The notes beneath the pieces were generated by a model. That model was not told the DNA's origin. It searched no databases and saw only the letters and a list, made by a program, of their open reading frames with translations. From NCBI GenBank assembly GCA_035515475.1, contig DATJBF010000071.1, positions 1-23,750 on the forward strand: a DNA stretch of 23,750 nucleotides, written 5' to 3'. Both the position numbers and the translations under genes were made by a program. This document shows, piece by piece, positions 7,601 to 13,486 of the stretch; the first letter of the stretch is position 1, and each line of letters opens with the position of its first letter. The stretch is from DATJBF01 sp035515475. GTDB taxonomy: Bacteria > Verrucomicrobiota > Verrucomicrobiia > Palsa-1439.

Positions 7601-8182
7601 CAATTCCAGGACGGGCAACGGACGAGGATGGGCGGAATCATCAGCAAGCTCCAGCTCAAGACGACCAGGCAGGGCCGGCCCATGGCCATCTTGACGCTGG
7701 AGGATCTGGGGGGCGCGGTCGAAGTGCTGGTGTTTCCCGACGCGTACGCCAAGTGCGCGGTGAACCTTCGGGCCGACGCCGCGATCTTCGTTTGCGGTAT
7801 GGTCAGCCTGCGCGAGGACAAACCGAAGATCGTCGCCGACCAGATCATCCCTCTGGAAGACGTGCCCAAGAAATTCACCAAGGCCGTGCACCTTCGTCTC
7901 TCGGCCGGGTCGATCGAGGATTCGGCCCTGGTGCGCGTGCAGGACGTGTTGCGGGCGCACAAGGGCAGCGTGCCGGTGTTGTTTTGCTTCGTCTATCCCG
8001 ACGGCCGGGCGGTGTTTCTGGAAGCCCACGAGCACTTTTCGGTGACCCCAACCCAACAGTTCGTGCGGGCGATCGAAGCCGTCCTCGGCAGCGACAGCGT
8101 TTGGTTGAAAGTCGATCTGGAGAAGCTGGCGTCCGTCAGTGAACGCCGTCGCGAGCGTCGTGACCGGGTGGCCGTGGGTTGA
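4658..8182 (+). CDS. dnaE: DNA polymerase III alpha subunit, DnaE1 type
   Basis: The 1174-residue protein is the replicative polymerase catalytic subunit. An N-terminal PHP domain (about 1-215) opens with 'HLHLHTEYS'. The polymerase core has 'GPGRGSAAGS' from about 366 and catalytic aspartates Asp408 and Asp410 in P-D-I-D-M-D-F; Asp562 in M-D-F-L-G-L is the third. These sit 7 residues beyond the E. coli D401, D403 and D555. A helix-hairpin-helix region precedes the OB fold (about 990-1070, 'RMGGIISKL'), and a short C-terminal domain follows. Length is close to E. coli DnaE (1160). PHP metal-site residues appear intact (His10, His12, Asp19, His44, Glu69, His91, Cys141, Asp209, His211), unlike the degenerate E. 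coli domain, so PHP proofreading is possible. It is monocistronic behind its own promoter and convergent with the LysM gene. Confidence 0.97.
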   Translation: MKHADFVHLHLHTEYSLLDGACRIDDVVEKAHAAKMPAVAITDHGNMCGAIDFYKAAAERGIKPIIGCEAYIAPGSRLEKKSGNARDAAYHLVLLAKDDTGYKNLIKLITAAHLEGFYYKPRIDKEILAQHAKGLIGFTACLKGEVPNNIANDQLPQAKAALDEYRHIFEPGDFYVELHNHGIEQQRTVNRVLIEWAREFSLPLVATNDVHYIERKHWEAHDCLICLGTQSLVADEKRMRYVAEQFYLRSPEEMHELFAETPEAIQNTLAVAEKCNVLLEFGKLHFPAYQPPDGLSREQYLRQLCDQGLRDRYGIDWKAPKSEPEKALVARLEYELKVIEKTGFASYFLIVWDFVHFAKGQGIPVGPGRGSAAGSLVAYLLRITDIDPLRYNLLFERFLNPERVSPPDIDMDFCYNRRPEVIDYVRRKYGNDHVAQIITFGTLGAKMVVRDVGRVLGLSYGDCDRIAKMIPPDIGMTLSKALEISPELKAAYQNEDNVRRVIDYGFTLEGLARNASTHAAGVVIGAEALTNVVPLTTGTNSNEIVTQYSMNPLGDLGLLKMDFLGLKTLTVIQETLDLIEQTTGKRLDVDAIPLDDAKTFDLLNKANTIGVFQLESQGMRDLCRRIGVDSIDVIIALIALFRPGPMNMLDDYVNRKHGKTKVEYDHPLLEPILKETFGVFVYQEQVMQAANALAGYSLGRADILRRAMGKKKPEEMEKQREVFIKGCHEKNKIPRARAERIFETLAKFAGYGFNKSHSAAYAIVAYQTAWLKANYPVEFMAALLSNELANTDKIQLFVNECKRMGIEVLPPDVNESGVRFTVYRGKIRFGLAGIKNVGEIAVQNVIDVRHAGGRFKSFAEFCERVDSRVVNRKVLESLVKCGAFDSLGGSRTRTFAEIDFQMNRANSLQRDRERGQAALFEVEPVNARRQATGRAPEVEWSQGEMLAFEKELLGFYVTGHPLAQYAEILRRYELASSADLAQFQDGQRTRMGGIISKLQLKTTRQGRPMAILTLEDLGGAVEVLVFPDAYAKCAVNLRADAAIFVCGMVSLREDKPKIVADQIIPLEDVPKKFTKAVHLRLSAGSIEDSALVRVQDVLRAHKGSVPVLFCFVYPDGRAVFLEAHEHFSVTPTQQFVRAIEAVLGSDSVWLKVDLEKLASVSERRRERRDRVAVG

Positions 8183-8190
8183 CCGCCCGG
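8164..8190. terminator. Hairpin between convergent dnaE and LysM genes
   Basis: CCGGGTGG (8164-8171) pairs with CCGCCCGG (8183-8190) through eight base pairs, one of them G-U, around an 11-base loop. It spans the dnaE stop codon. There is no T-run on either side, so it would be an atypical or factor-assisted terminator, or just an incidental GC-rich fold. Confidence 0.25.
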
Positions 8191-8197
8191 CGCAGGA

Positions 8198-8743
8198 TCA
8201 TTTCGGAATGACGAGCTTTTGACCGACCCGGATCTCGTCGCTGGTCAGGTTGTTGGCTTTCCTCAACTCCGCCACGGTGACGCCGTGGATCTTGGCGATG
8301 GACGTGAGCGTCTCGCCTTTCTGGACGACGTGTTCGTTGCCGCCGGCGGCAGTGGGCGGCGATCCGGATGCGGGAGCGCCGCTGTGCGGACTGCCCAGCG
8401 CGGCGAGTTCCTTCGCGAGTTGGTCGAGAATGACCTTCTTGTCGTTCTCTCGGGCGGCGTCGATGGCGCGAATGCGGGCCTCGAGGGTCTGAATGTCATT
8501 GGCCGACGCACTCGGGCCGGCGCGACGAACCTCGTCCAGTTGCCCCTGAAGCTGCTTGATGTCCTGTTGGATTTGCTGCTGGTTGAACTGCAGCGCGTCG
8601 ACATCCGCACGCAATTTGCTGAGGCGCTCGTCGAGAATAGACAATTGTTCGGCCACGGTCTGCGGCTCGGCTGGCACAGTTGCGGGAACGGCCAGGTACG
8701 TGAGGGAAAAGGTGACAATCCAGAGCCACACCGTGTGTTTCAT
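8198..8743 (-). CDS. Secreted coiled-coil LysM protein
   Basis: The 181-residue protein has an N-terminal signal peptide ('MKHTVWLWIVTFSLTYLA', probable cleavage near residue 25). A long Gln/Glu/Leu-rich helical region follows (about 30-115) that looks like coiled coil, then a Gly/Pro/Ser linker and a C-terminal LysM domain (about 137-181, 'HVVQKGETLTSIAKIHGVT...IRVGQKLVIPK'). LysM domains bind N-acetylglucosamine-containing polymers, so the protein probably sits on peptidoglycan in the periplasm. No enzymatic domain is present. The ATG at 8743 is preferred over one 12 codons upstream because it opens directly into the signal peptide and because a good promoter overlaps the upstream alternative. 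The gene is divergent from the AAA+ ATPase gene and convergent with dnaE. Confidence 0.88.
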   Translation of the reverse strand: MKHTVWLWIVTFSLTYLAVPATVPAEPQTVAEQLSILDERLSKLRADVDALQFNQQQIQQDIKQLQGQLDEVRRAGPSASANDIQTLEARIRAIDAARENDKKVILDQLAKELAALGSPHSGAPASGSPPTAAGGNEHVVQKGETLTSIAKIHGVTVAELRKANNLTSDEIRVGQKLVIPK

Positions 8744-8750
8744 GACGGCC

Positions 8751-8779
8751 AGTCTAAAAACGCCGTGGAATTGTTGCAA
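8751..8779 (-). promoter_or_regulatory. Sigma70-like promoter for the LysM gene
   Basis: On the minus strand TTGCAA (8779-8774), a 17-base spacer and TAGACT (8756-8751) form a promoter. Only 7 bases separate the -10 box from the ATG at 8743. Transcription would begin at or within a base or two of the start codon, giving a leaderless mRNA. Confidence 0.55.
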
Positions 8780-8871
8780 GTCCTGAATCCGCCAAGGTTA
8801 ATGGAGAGGCGGCTGGGCCCATCCCCGCTGGCCCAAATCGTGCTTTTTAAGCTCTGGGGAACAAATTTTCG

Positions 8872-10245
8872 ATGAATCCAGCCGAGATCGAACATGCAGA
8901 GGAAGTGGCAGTCGATACCGAATTGGAGAACAGCATTCTCCCCGCGGTGTCCAATGACGCGACCGCATCTCCGTTCACCAATCCGGCCGATTGGTTTGTC
9001 CCACGGTTCCCCGAGCGGTTGGAGGATTTGGATGTCAGCCCCGGATTCCTCGCCGACTTGGCGCTGAAGGCCGTTCCGCTCACTCCCGACTGCACGACGG
9101 CGAGCGTTGCCGCCCGTCTGTGCCTGGGCATGATGATCACCGAAGCACTGCTCCAGCGGCTGTGCCGGGAGCAATTCATCGAAGTCAAGGGCCTCGTTGG
9201 CTTGCAGAATCACCGCTATGCGATGCTCGATCGCGGCTGGCGCGAGTTGACGCGCCTGATGAAATTCTGCAGTTACGCGGGACCCGCGCCCGTGTCGCTG
9301 AAGGCGTACACGGAAATGATTACCCAGCAGGTCCGCAACCGTCCGCCCGCCTCCCGCCAAGCGCTCGACCAGGCGCTGTCGCATCTGGTGCTTTCTGATT
9401 ACGCCAAAGAAATCTTCGGATTGGTGATCGGCTCGGGACGCAGCCTGTTTTTGACGGGCCCCTCGGGGAACGGCAAGACCGCGTCGGCGCGCGCTCTGGT
9501 CGAGGCGATCCCGGGTGACATCTGGATTCCGTACGCCATCGAAGTCGACGGACAAGTAATCCGCGTGTTTGACACGCACAACCATCTCCCCGTGGAACAC
9601 TCGAACGATGACCACGACCGTCGGTGGGTGCGCATCCGTCCACCCTTGGTGGTGGTGGGCGGTGAACTGACGCTCGAGAGTTTGGACCTGGCCTACACGG
9701 ACACGCAGCGCTTCTACGAGGCCCCGCTGCATGTGAAGTCCAACGGCGGGGTGCTGGTCGTCGACGATCTGGGACGCCAGCGGTGCTCGGCGACGGAACT
9801 CCTGAACCGCTGGATCGTGCCGTTGGAGTACCGGGTGGATTATCTCGCACTGAACACGGGCAAGAAGATACAGGTGCCGTTCGAGCAGATCGTCGTGTTC
9901 GCCACGAATCTTACCGAGGCGGACGTGGAAGACGAGGCGTTCATGCGCCGCATGGGGTACCGCCTGCATGCGGAGCCGCCCAGCGCCGAGACGTACACCG
10001 AGATTTTCCTGCGCTACGCCCGCGTGCGGGGATTGTCTGCCGACGAGAAACTCGTGGCCGAGGTACTGCGCAAGTACCAGGTCGAAGGCCGCCTGCCAAA
10101 GGCCTGCGACCCCCGCGATCTGATCGACCGCGTGATCGACCGCTGCCGGCTCCACAAGCAACCCGTGAAGTTGACGATGGAAGGGCTGGAAATCGTCTGG
10201 AACGGGTACTTTGGGCGGGTCGGCACCGATCCCAAGCGCAGTTGA
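8872..10245 (+). CDS. AAA+ ATPase of unknown function
   Basis: The 457-residue protein is an AAA+ ATPase. Walker A is G-P-S-G-N-G-K-T at 196-203, Walker B is V-L-V-V-D-D-L from 294, and sensor 1 is in 'VVFATN'. An arginine-containing 'AFMRRMGYR' segment follows. The N-terminal 190 residues are acidic at first, then helical. The block 'IPYAIEVDGQVIRVFD', 'RRWVRIRPPLVVVGGELT' and 'LLNRWIVPLEYRVDYL' is characteristic of an uncharacterised bacterial family that I recall from Acidobacteria, Planctomycetes and Deltaproteobacteria, usually labelled only as predicted ATPase. No signal peptide or membrane helix is seen. The start has a weak GGGGA 11 bases upstream. The 3' end overlaps the promoter of the aromatic leader. 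No partner protein is recognisable nearby. Confidence 0.85.
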   Translation: MNPAEIEHAEEVAVDTELENSILPAVSNDATASPFTNPADWFVPRFPERLEDLDVSPGFLADLALKAVPLTPDCTTASVAARLCLGMMITEALLQRLCREQFIEVKGLVGLQNHRYAMLDRGWRELTRLMKFCSYAGPAPVSLKAYTEMITQQVRNRPPASRQALDQALSHLVLSDYAKEIFGLVIGSGRSLFLTGPSGNGKTASARALVEAIPGDIWIPYAIEVDGQVIRVFDTHNHLPVEHSNDDHDRRWVRIRPPLVVVGGELTLESLDLAYTDTQRFYEAPLHVKSNGGVLVVDDLGRQRCSATELLNRWIVPLEYRVDYLALNTGKKIQVPFEQIVVFATNLTEADVEDEAFMRRMGYRLHAEPPSAETYTEIFLRYARVRGLSADEKLVAEVLRKYQVEGRLPKACDPRDLIDRVIDRCRLHKQPVKLTMEGLEIVWNGYFGRVGTDPKRS

Positions 10246-10270
10246 CATTCGCCGTCGGGTCTGCTAGTCT
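10242..10270 (+). promoter_or_regulatory. Sigma70 promoter of the aromatic leader and DAHP synthase
   Basis: A perfect -35 box TTGACA (10242-10247), a 17-base spacer and TAGTCT (10265-10270) form the best-matching promoter here. The -35 box overlaps the TGA stop of the AAA+ gene (10243-10245). Transcription should start near 10276-10278, only about 5 bases before the leader ATG at 10282. Confidence 0.75.
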
Positions 10271-10281
10271 GATTTCCGGAA

Positions 10282-10368
10282 ATGAAGAGGCCGTCACCAT
10301 ACATCACCGCAGCTCAGGTGTGGTTCTGGTTTTATTTTGGCCAGCCCTGTCTGCGGGCTGTGTGTTGA
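10282..10368 (+). CDS. Aromatic leader peptide controlling DAHP synthase
   Basis: This 28-codon frame begins with ATG (Met-Lys-Arg) and ends with TGA at 10366-10368. Codons 14-19 (10321-10338) read Trp-Phe-Trp-Phe-Tyr-Phe, six consecutive aromatic residues covering all three aromatic amino acids. The frame lies between a near-consensus promoter and a strong terminator, 94 bases upstream of the DAHP synthase gene, which catalyses the first step common to all three. This is the layout of a ribosome-mediated attenuation leader, as known for trp and pheA operons. The ATG would be almost at the transcript 5' end and has no Shine-Dalgarno site, so translation is probably of the leaderless type. The peptide itself is expected to have no function after synthesis. 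No experimental evidence is available to me. Confidence 0.8.
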   Translation: MKRPSPYITAAQVWFWFYFGQPCLRAVC

Positions 10369-10420
10369 CGCCGGAAACGTTTGACACTGAACCGTCCCGC
10401 AGGCGCGGGACGGTTTTTTT
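10342..10420 (+). promoter_or_regulatory. Transcription attenuator with alternative hairpins
   Basis: Three mutually exclusive helices can be drawn. Segments 1:2 are CAGCCC (10342-10347) with GGGCTG (10355-10360). Segments 2:3, the antiterminator, pair 10349-10357 with 10396-10404 through nine base pairs, one of them G-U. Segments 3:4 are the terminator at 10390-10415. A ribosome stalled at the aromatic codons (10321-10338) would cover segment 1 and let 2:3 form, allowing read-through. A ribosome that reaches the stop codon at 10366 would cover segment 2 and let the terminator form. Shortage of charged aromatic tRNA should therefore switch the gene on. Confidence 0.78.
10390..10420 (+). terminator. 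Intrinsic terminator of the aromatic attenuator
   Basis: AACCGTCCCGC (10390-10400) pairs perfectly with GCGGGACGGTT (10405-10415) over 11 base pairs with a 4-base AGGC loop. An uninterrupted run of seven T occupies 10414-10420. It stands 42 bases before the DAHP synthase ATG, so by position it must end transcripts before the gene rather than after one. Confidence 0.93.
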
Positions 10421-10462
10421 ATGCCGTGAAACCGACCCGGGCGCGAGCAGAGGAGCAAAGGT

Positions 10463-11488
10463 ATGATCATCGTACTCAGGTCAGGAACCAACGAGCAGGA
10501 CATCCAACAAGTGGCGGACGCCGTGAAAAAGTTCAATTACGAACCCCGACTGATTCGGGGTGTCGAACGCACGGTGATTGCCTGCATCGGCGACGAACGC
10601 ATGCACCACACGTTGGAATCGCTCATCGTGTTGCCGCAGGTCGAAAGCGTCACGCCCGTCCAAAAAAAATACAAACTTGTCAGTCGCGAATACCAGGCCC
10701 ACGACACCGTGTTGACTGTCGCGGGCTGCCAGATCGGCGGCGGCACCTTCCACGTCATTGCCGGGCCGTGCTCCGTCGAAAACCAGGAGCAAACTTTGCA
10801 GACCGCGAAAGCGGTGAAGTCGTACGGCGCAACGCTGTTCCGGGGCGGGGCCTTCAAGCCGCGCACCTCGCCGTACGACTTCCAGGGTTTGGGCCGTGAC
10901 GGGCTCGAGTTGTTGAAGCGAGCCCGCGCGGCCACGGGATTGCCCATCGTCACGGAAGTGATGTCCCCCCAGGACGTCGATCTGGTGGCCGGGTATGCCG
11001 ACGTGCTGCAGATTGGGGCGCGCAATGCGCAAAACATTCCGCTGCTCGCGGCGGCCGCGGCCTCGGGCAAGACCATCCTGCTCAAGCGCGCCATCTCCGG
11101 GTTGGTTGACGAGTGGCTGCTTGCTGCCGAGTACGTCTGTGTGCACGGCAACAACAAGATCATTCTCTGCGAACGCGGCATCCGCACGTTCGAGCACGCC
11201 TGCCGCAACACGCTCGACCTGAGCGCCGTAGCCGTTGCCAAGAAGGAAACACACCTGCCCGTGTTCGTCGATCCCAGCCACGCCGCGGGCCGCTACGACA
11301 TGGTGATTCCACTGGCCCGCGCGGCGGTGGCCGTGGGTGCCGACGGATTGCTGGTTGAGGTACACCCTGATCCCGCGACGGCGCTTAGTGATGGCGGCCA
11401 GCAACTCAAGCCGAAACAGTTCGGCCAACTCATGTCGGAGATTCGTCCACTGGTTGAAGTGATGGGCAAACAACTGCCAGGATCTTGA
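10463..11488 (+). CDS. aroF: 3-deoxy-7-phosphoheptulonate (DAHP) synthase, type I beta
   Basis: This 341-residue enzyme condenses phosphoenolpyruvate with erythrose 4-phosphate to DAHP, the first committed step of the shikimate pathway. Residues 1 to about 70 form the ferredoxin-like N-terminal domain ('MIIVLRSGTNEQDI...') seen in Thermotoga- and Bacillus-type enzymes, where it serves feedback inhibition. The barrel follows, with G-P-C-S-V-E at 101-106 (metal-binding Cys103), R-G-G-A-F-K-P-R-T-S-P at 127-137 and D-P-S-H-A-A-G-R at 270-277. AGAGGAG at 10449-10455 lies 7 bases before the ATG. Expression appears to be governed by the upstream attenuator, so control at the level of charged aromatic tRNA would add to enzyme feedback. 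No other aro gene follows; the next gene is convergent with a 3-base gap. The symbol follows common usage for this subtype. Confidence 0.95.
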   Translation: MIIVLRSGTNEQDIQQVADAVKKFNYEPRLIRGVERTVIACIGDERMHHTLESLIVLPQVESVTPVQKKYKLVSREYQAHDTVLTVAGCQIGGGTFHVIAGPCSVENQEQTLQTAKAVKSYGATLFRGGAFKPRTSPYDFQGLGRDGLELLKRARAATGLPIVTEVMSPQDVDLVAGYADVLQIGARNAQNIPLLAAAAASGKTILLKRAISGLVDEWLLAAEYVCVHGNNKIILCERGIRTFEHACRNTLDLSAVAVAKKETHLPVFVDPSHAAGRYDMVIPLARAAVAVGADGLLVEVHPDPATALSDGGQQLKPKQFGQLMSEIRPLVEVMGKQLPGS

Positions 11489-11491
11489 AGG

Positions 11492-13369
11492 TCACGGCCG
11501 CACGATGCGGAGCCGCATGAAGCTGTTGGTGCCGGTTTCCTGAGCGCGGACGGCGTAGGTGGCGCCGTTGGTGGAGAGGATGGTTTGGGCGACCGTGTTG
11601 CTGGCCCACGGGCCGCCCGGTGTCGCGGCGGATTCGGCGAAGCAGGCCAGATCGGTCGCGGTGACCCCGCGATTGTAGGTGAGCGTGAGCAATCCGTTCA
11701 GGACTTCGGGAGCCGGCAAGAAGGCGGTGCTGTTGCTCTTGGGTTCCAAAACCAGGGCGTATTTCAGCAGGTTGGGGATCCCGTCGCCGGCCGGAGCGGC
11801 CAGATTGCCGCTGACGGCCGGTTGCAGCAACTCGGTCGCGGAGAATTTGCTCATCCGCCAATCGTCCATCGGCGTGTGTTCGTCGGCTCCCAGGTCGGTG
11901 CGGCCGCCAGCGATCCGCGGATCGCCGTTCCAATCCGTCTCGCCGCTGGCGGCGACGAAGGTTGGGTCACCGCGATCGACGGCCGGCGACGACGCGGTGA
12001 GCAGGAAGTTGGTTTGTGACGGGTTGACGAACTGTGGATTGGCGAACACCGAGTGCCCGTCGTTACCCGTTGCGGCCTGGTAGGTCGCAAAGTTGGTGTA
12101 ATTGGTTTTCTTCCACTGCCAGTGAGAGACGTTGGTCCCGCTGGCGTTGTAGTAGAGATTCCAATCCACCACGTTGCCGCTGTTTTGCGTGTACGTATTG
12201 CTGATGAGCCAATTGTTCTCCCAGTCGGCGACGACGAGGATGTTGTGGGTGAACGTGTTCGTCCGCGCGTCGAACTGCAACAAGAATTCACCGTCGCCCG
12301 TGCCCCATTGGTTTGTGTCATTGTGGTACAGGGTGTTGTGCATCATGGTGCAGTATTCCGTGCGTCCGACGCTCGAGTTGTAACCGCCGATAAAGATGCC
12401 GCCCATCGCATTCGACCAGATGAGATTGTCGCGGCAGGTGACGAAACTGGTGGCCTTGTTCTTGTGTTCACTGGCCATTTCCACACCGATATCGCAGAGG
12501 GAAATCCGGTTGCGTTCGATGACGATGTCGGTGGAGCCATCGCAGTAAATCCCGGCACAGGAGAACTCATGGTAGCTGGGGTTGCTGAACGTGCTGCAGT
12601 TCCAGACGGCGTTGTCGCGACAAACGCCGTGGCGCGCGCGGTCGAGATTGGTATCCGAGCACGTGCCTTCGTACCCGATGAAATCCATCCCGATATTCCA
12701 GTTGTCGTGCACGGTGTTGCCGCTGACGTCGAAGTCGGTCACGTTGCCATTGAGCACCAGGGATTCGCTCCAGCCGGTCTTGAGGTTGTAGAGTTCGTTG
12801 CCGCGGATAACCAAGTTGCTGATTGCTTGAGTGGCCGACGTGCCATGGACTTCGATGCCGTAGGCGTTGCCGTTCGCATTTGTGTTCGCAATGTCGTGCA
12901 CGCGGTTGGACAGCACCAGGATGTCGTGCGACGCACCGGTAATTCCAATGCCCGCCGGAACCAGAGAGGTGCTGTTCGTCTGATAATTCCGGATCTCGAA
13001 TCCTTGAATGGTAATGAAACTGCGATCGGTGAGCTGGAACAACCCGGCCGCGTAATCGGACGGCGGAACCATCAGCCCCGTGCCGTCGACGATGGCCGTC
13101 TCGCCGGGATAGTTCTGGAACGTCACATACCCGCCGCCGGAGCTGCCGGACACGCCCACGCTGATTGCCTCGAAATAGGTCCCCCTGCGCACAAACGCCG
13201 TGTCCCCGGGCGCGAGCGTGTTGGCGGCTTTCTGGATCGTGCGCCACGGTTGGTCGATCGAACCGGAAGCGCTGTCGTTGCCGTTGGTGGCGACGTAGTA
13301 GGTATTGGCCGCGGCGGAAAGGGCGCTGATCACGAGGAAAACGGCCGCCCGGCGTAGCGGGTTCGTCAT
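11492..13369 (-). CDS. Secreted right-handed beta-helix repeat protein
   Basis: The 625-residue protein starts with a signal peptide ('MTNPLRRAAVFLVISALSAAA') followed at once by 'TYYVATNGNDSASGS' and 'WRTIQKAANTLAPGDTAFVRRGTY', the usual opening of Pel9A/DUF1565-type parallel beta-helix proteins. Residues of about 100-480 are Asn/Gly-rich strands with recurring 'I..N.I' ladders. The segment 'LLTASSPAVDRG...DLGADE' closes the helix. A C-terminal module of about 130 residues ('SKFSATELLQP', then 'GDGIPNLLKYAL') is common in secreted verrucomicrobial proteins. Such folds act as polysaccharide lyases or as adhesive surface proteins; I see no catalytic residues that allow a choice. The ATG at 13369 is preferred over one 33 codons upstream because it opens directly on the signal peptide and lies about 45 bases from the promoter start. 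Confidence 0.87.
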   Translation of the reverse strand: MTNPLRRAAVFLVISALSAAANTYYVATNGNDSASGSIDQPWRTIQKAANTLAPGDTAFVRRGTYFEAISVGVSGSSGGGYVTFQNYPGETAIVDGTGLMVPPSDYAAGLFQLTDRSFITIQGFEIRNYQTNSTSLVPAGIGITGASHDILVLSNRVHDIANTNANGNAYGIEVHGTSATQAISNLVIRGNELYNLKTGWSESLVLNGNVTDFDVSGNTVHDNWNIGMDFIGYEGTCSDTNLDRARHGVCRDNAVWNCSTFSNPSYHEFSCAGIYCDGSTDIVIERNRISLCDIGVEMASEHKNKATSFVTCRDNLIWSNAMGGIFIGGYNSSVGRTEYCTMMHNTLYHNDTNQWGTGDGEFLLQFDARTNTFTHNILVVADWENNWLISNTYTQNSGNVVDWNLYYNASGTNVSHWQWKKTNYTNFATYQAATGNDGHSVFANPQFVNPSQTNFLLTASSPAVDRGDPTFVAASGETDWNGDPRIAGGRTDLGADEHTPMDDWRMSKFSATELLQPAVSGNLAAPAGDGIPNLLKYALVLEPKSNSTAFLPAPEVLNGLLTLTYNRGVTATDLACFAESAATPGGPWASNTVAQTILSTNGATYAVRAQETGTNSFMRLRIVRP

Positions 13370-13420
13370 CTTGCGCTTCCGCGCGGCGCGACGCGGTTGG
13401 CGGACATCATCCACCGGTTC

Positions 13421-13449
13421 AGAATAGCAACCGAGCCTGTGCCGGTCAA
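13421..13449 (-). promoter_or_regulatory. Sigma70-like promoter for the beta-helix gene
   Basis: On the minus strand TTGACC (13449-13444), a 17-base spacer and TATTCT (13426-13421) form a strong promoter. It gives a 5' leader of about 45 bases before the ATG at 13369, which has a GGAAG 6 bases upstream. It argues against the in-frame ATG at 13468, which would lie upstream of the transcript start. Confidence 0.65.
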
Positions 13450-13486
13450 TCAGTTCCCGCGCGCCCAAGGTACGTCATCCGAGTCG

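Noticed and set aside
8740..10248. A 502-codon minus-strand frame over the AAA+ ATPase
   Set aside because: The plus-strand frame has complete ATPase motifs; the minus frame is low-complexity in character and matches nothing recognisable.
10421..10462. A second leader frame beginning at the ATG right after the terminator (10421)
   Set aside because: It reads Met-Pro and then TGA at once, so it is meaningless as a peptide.
12053..13357. A 434-codon plus-strand frame across the beta-helix gene
   Set aside because: The minus-strand frame has a signal peptide, a typical beta-helix opening and a promoter. The plus frame is a valine-rich shadow.
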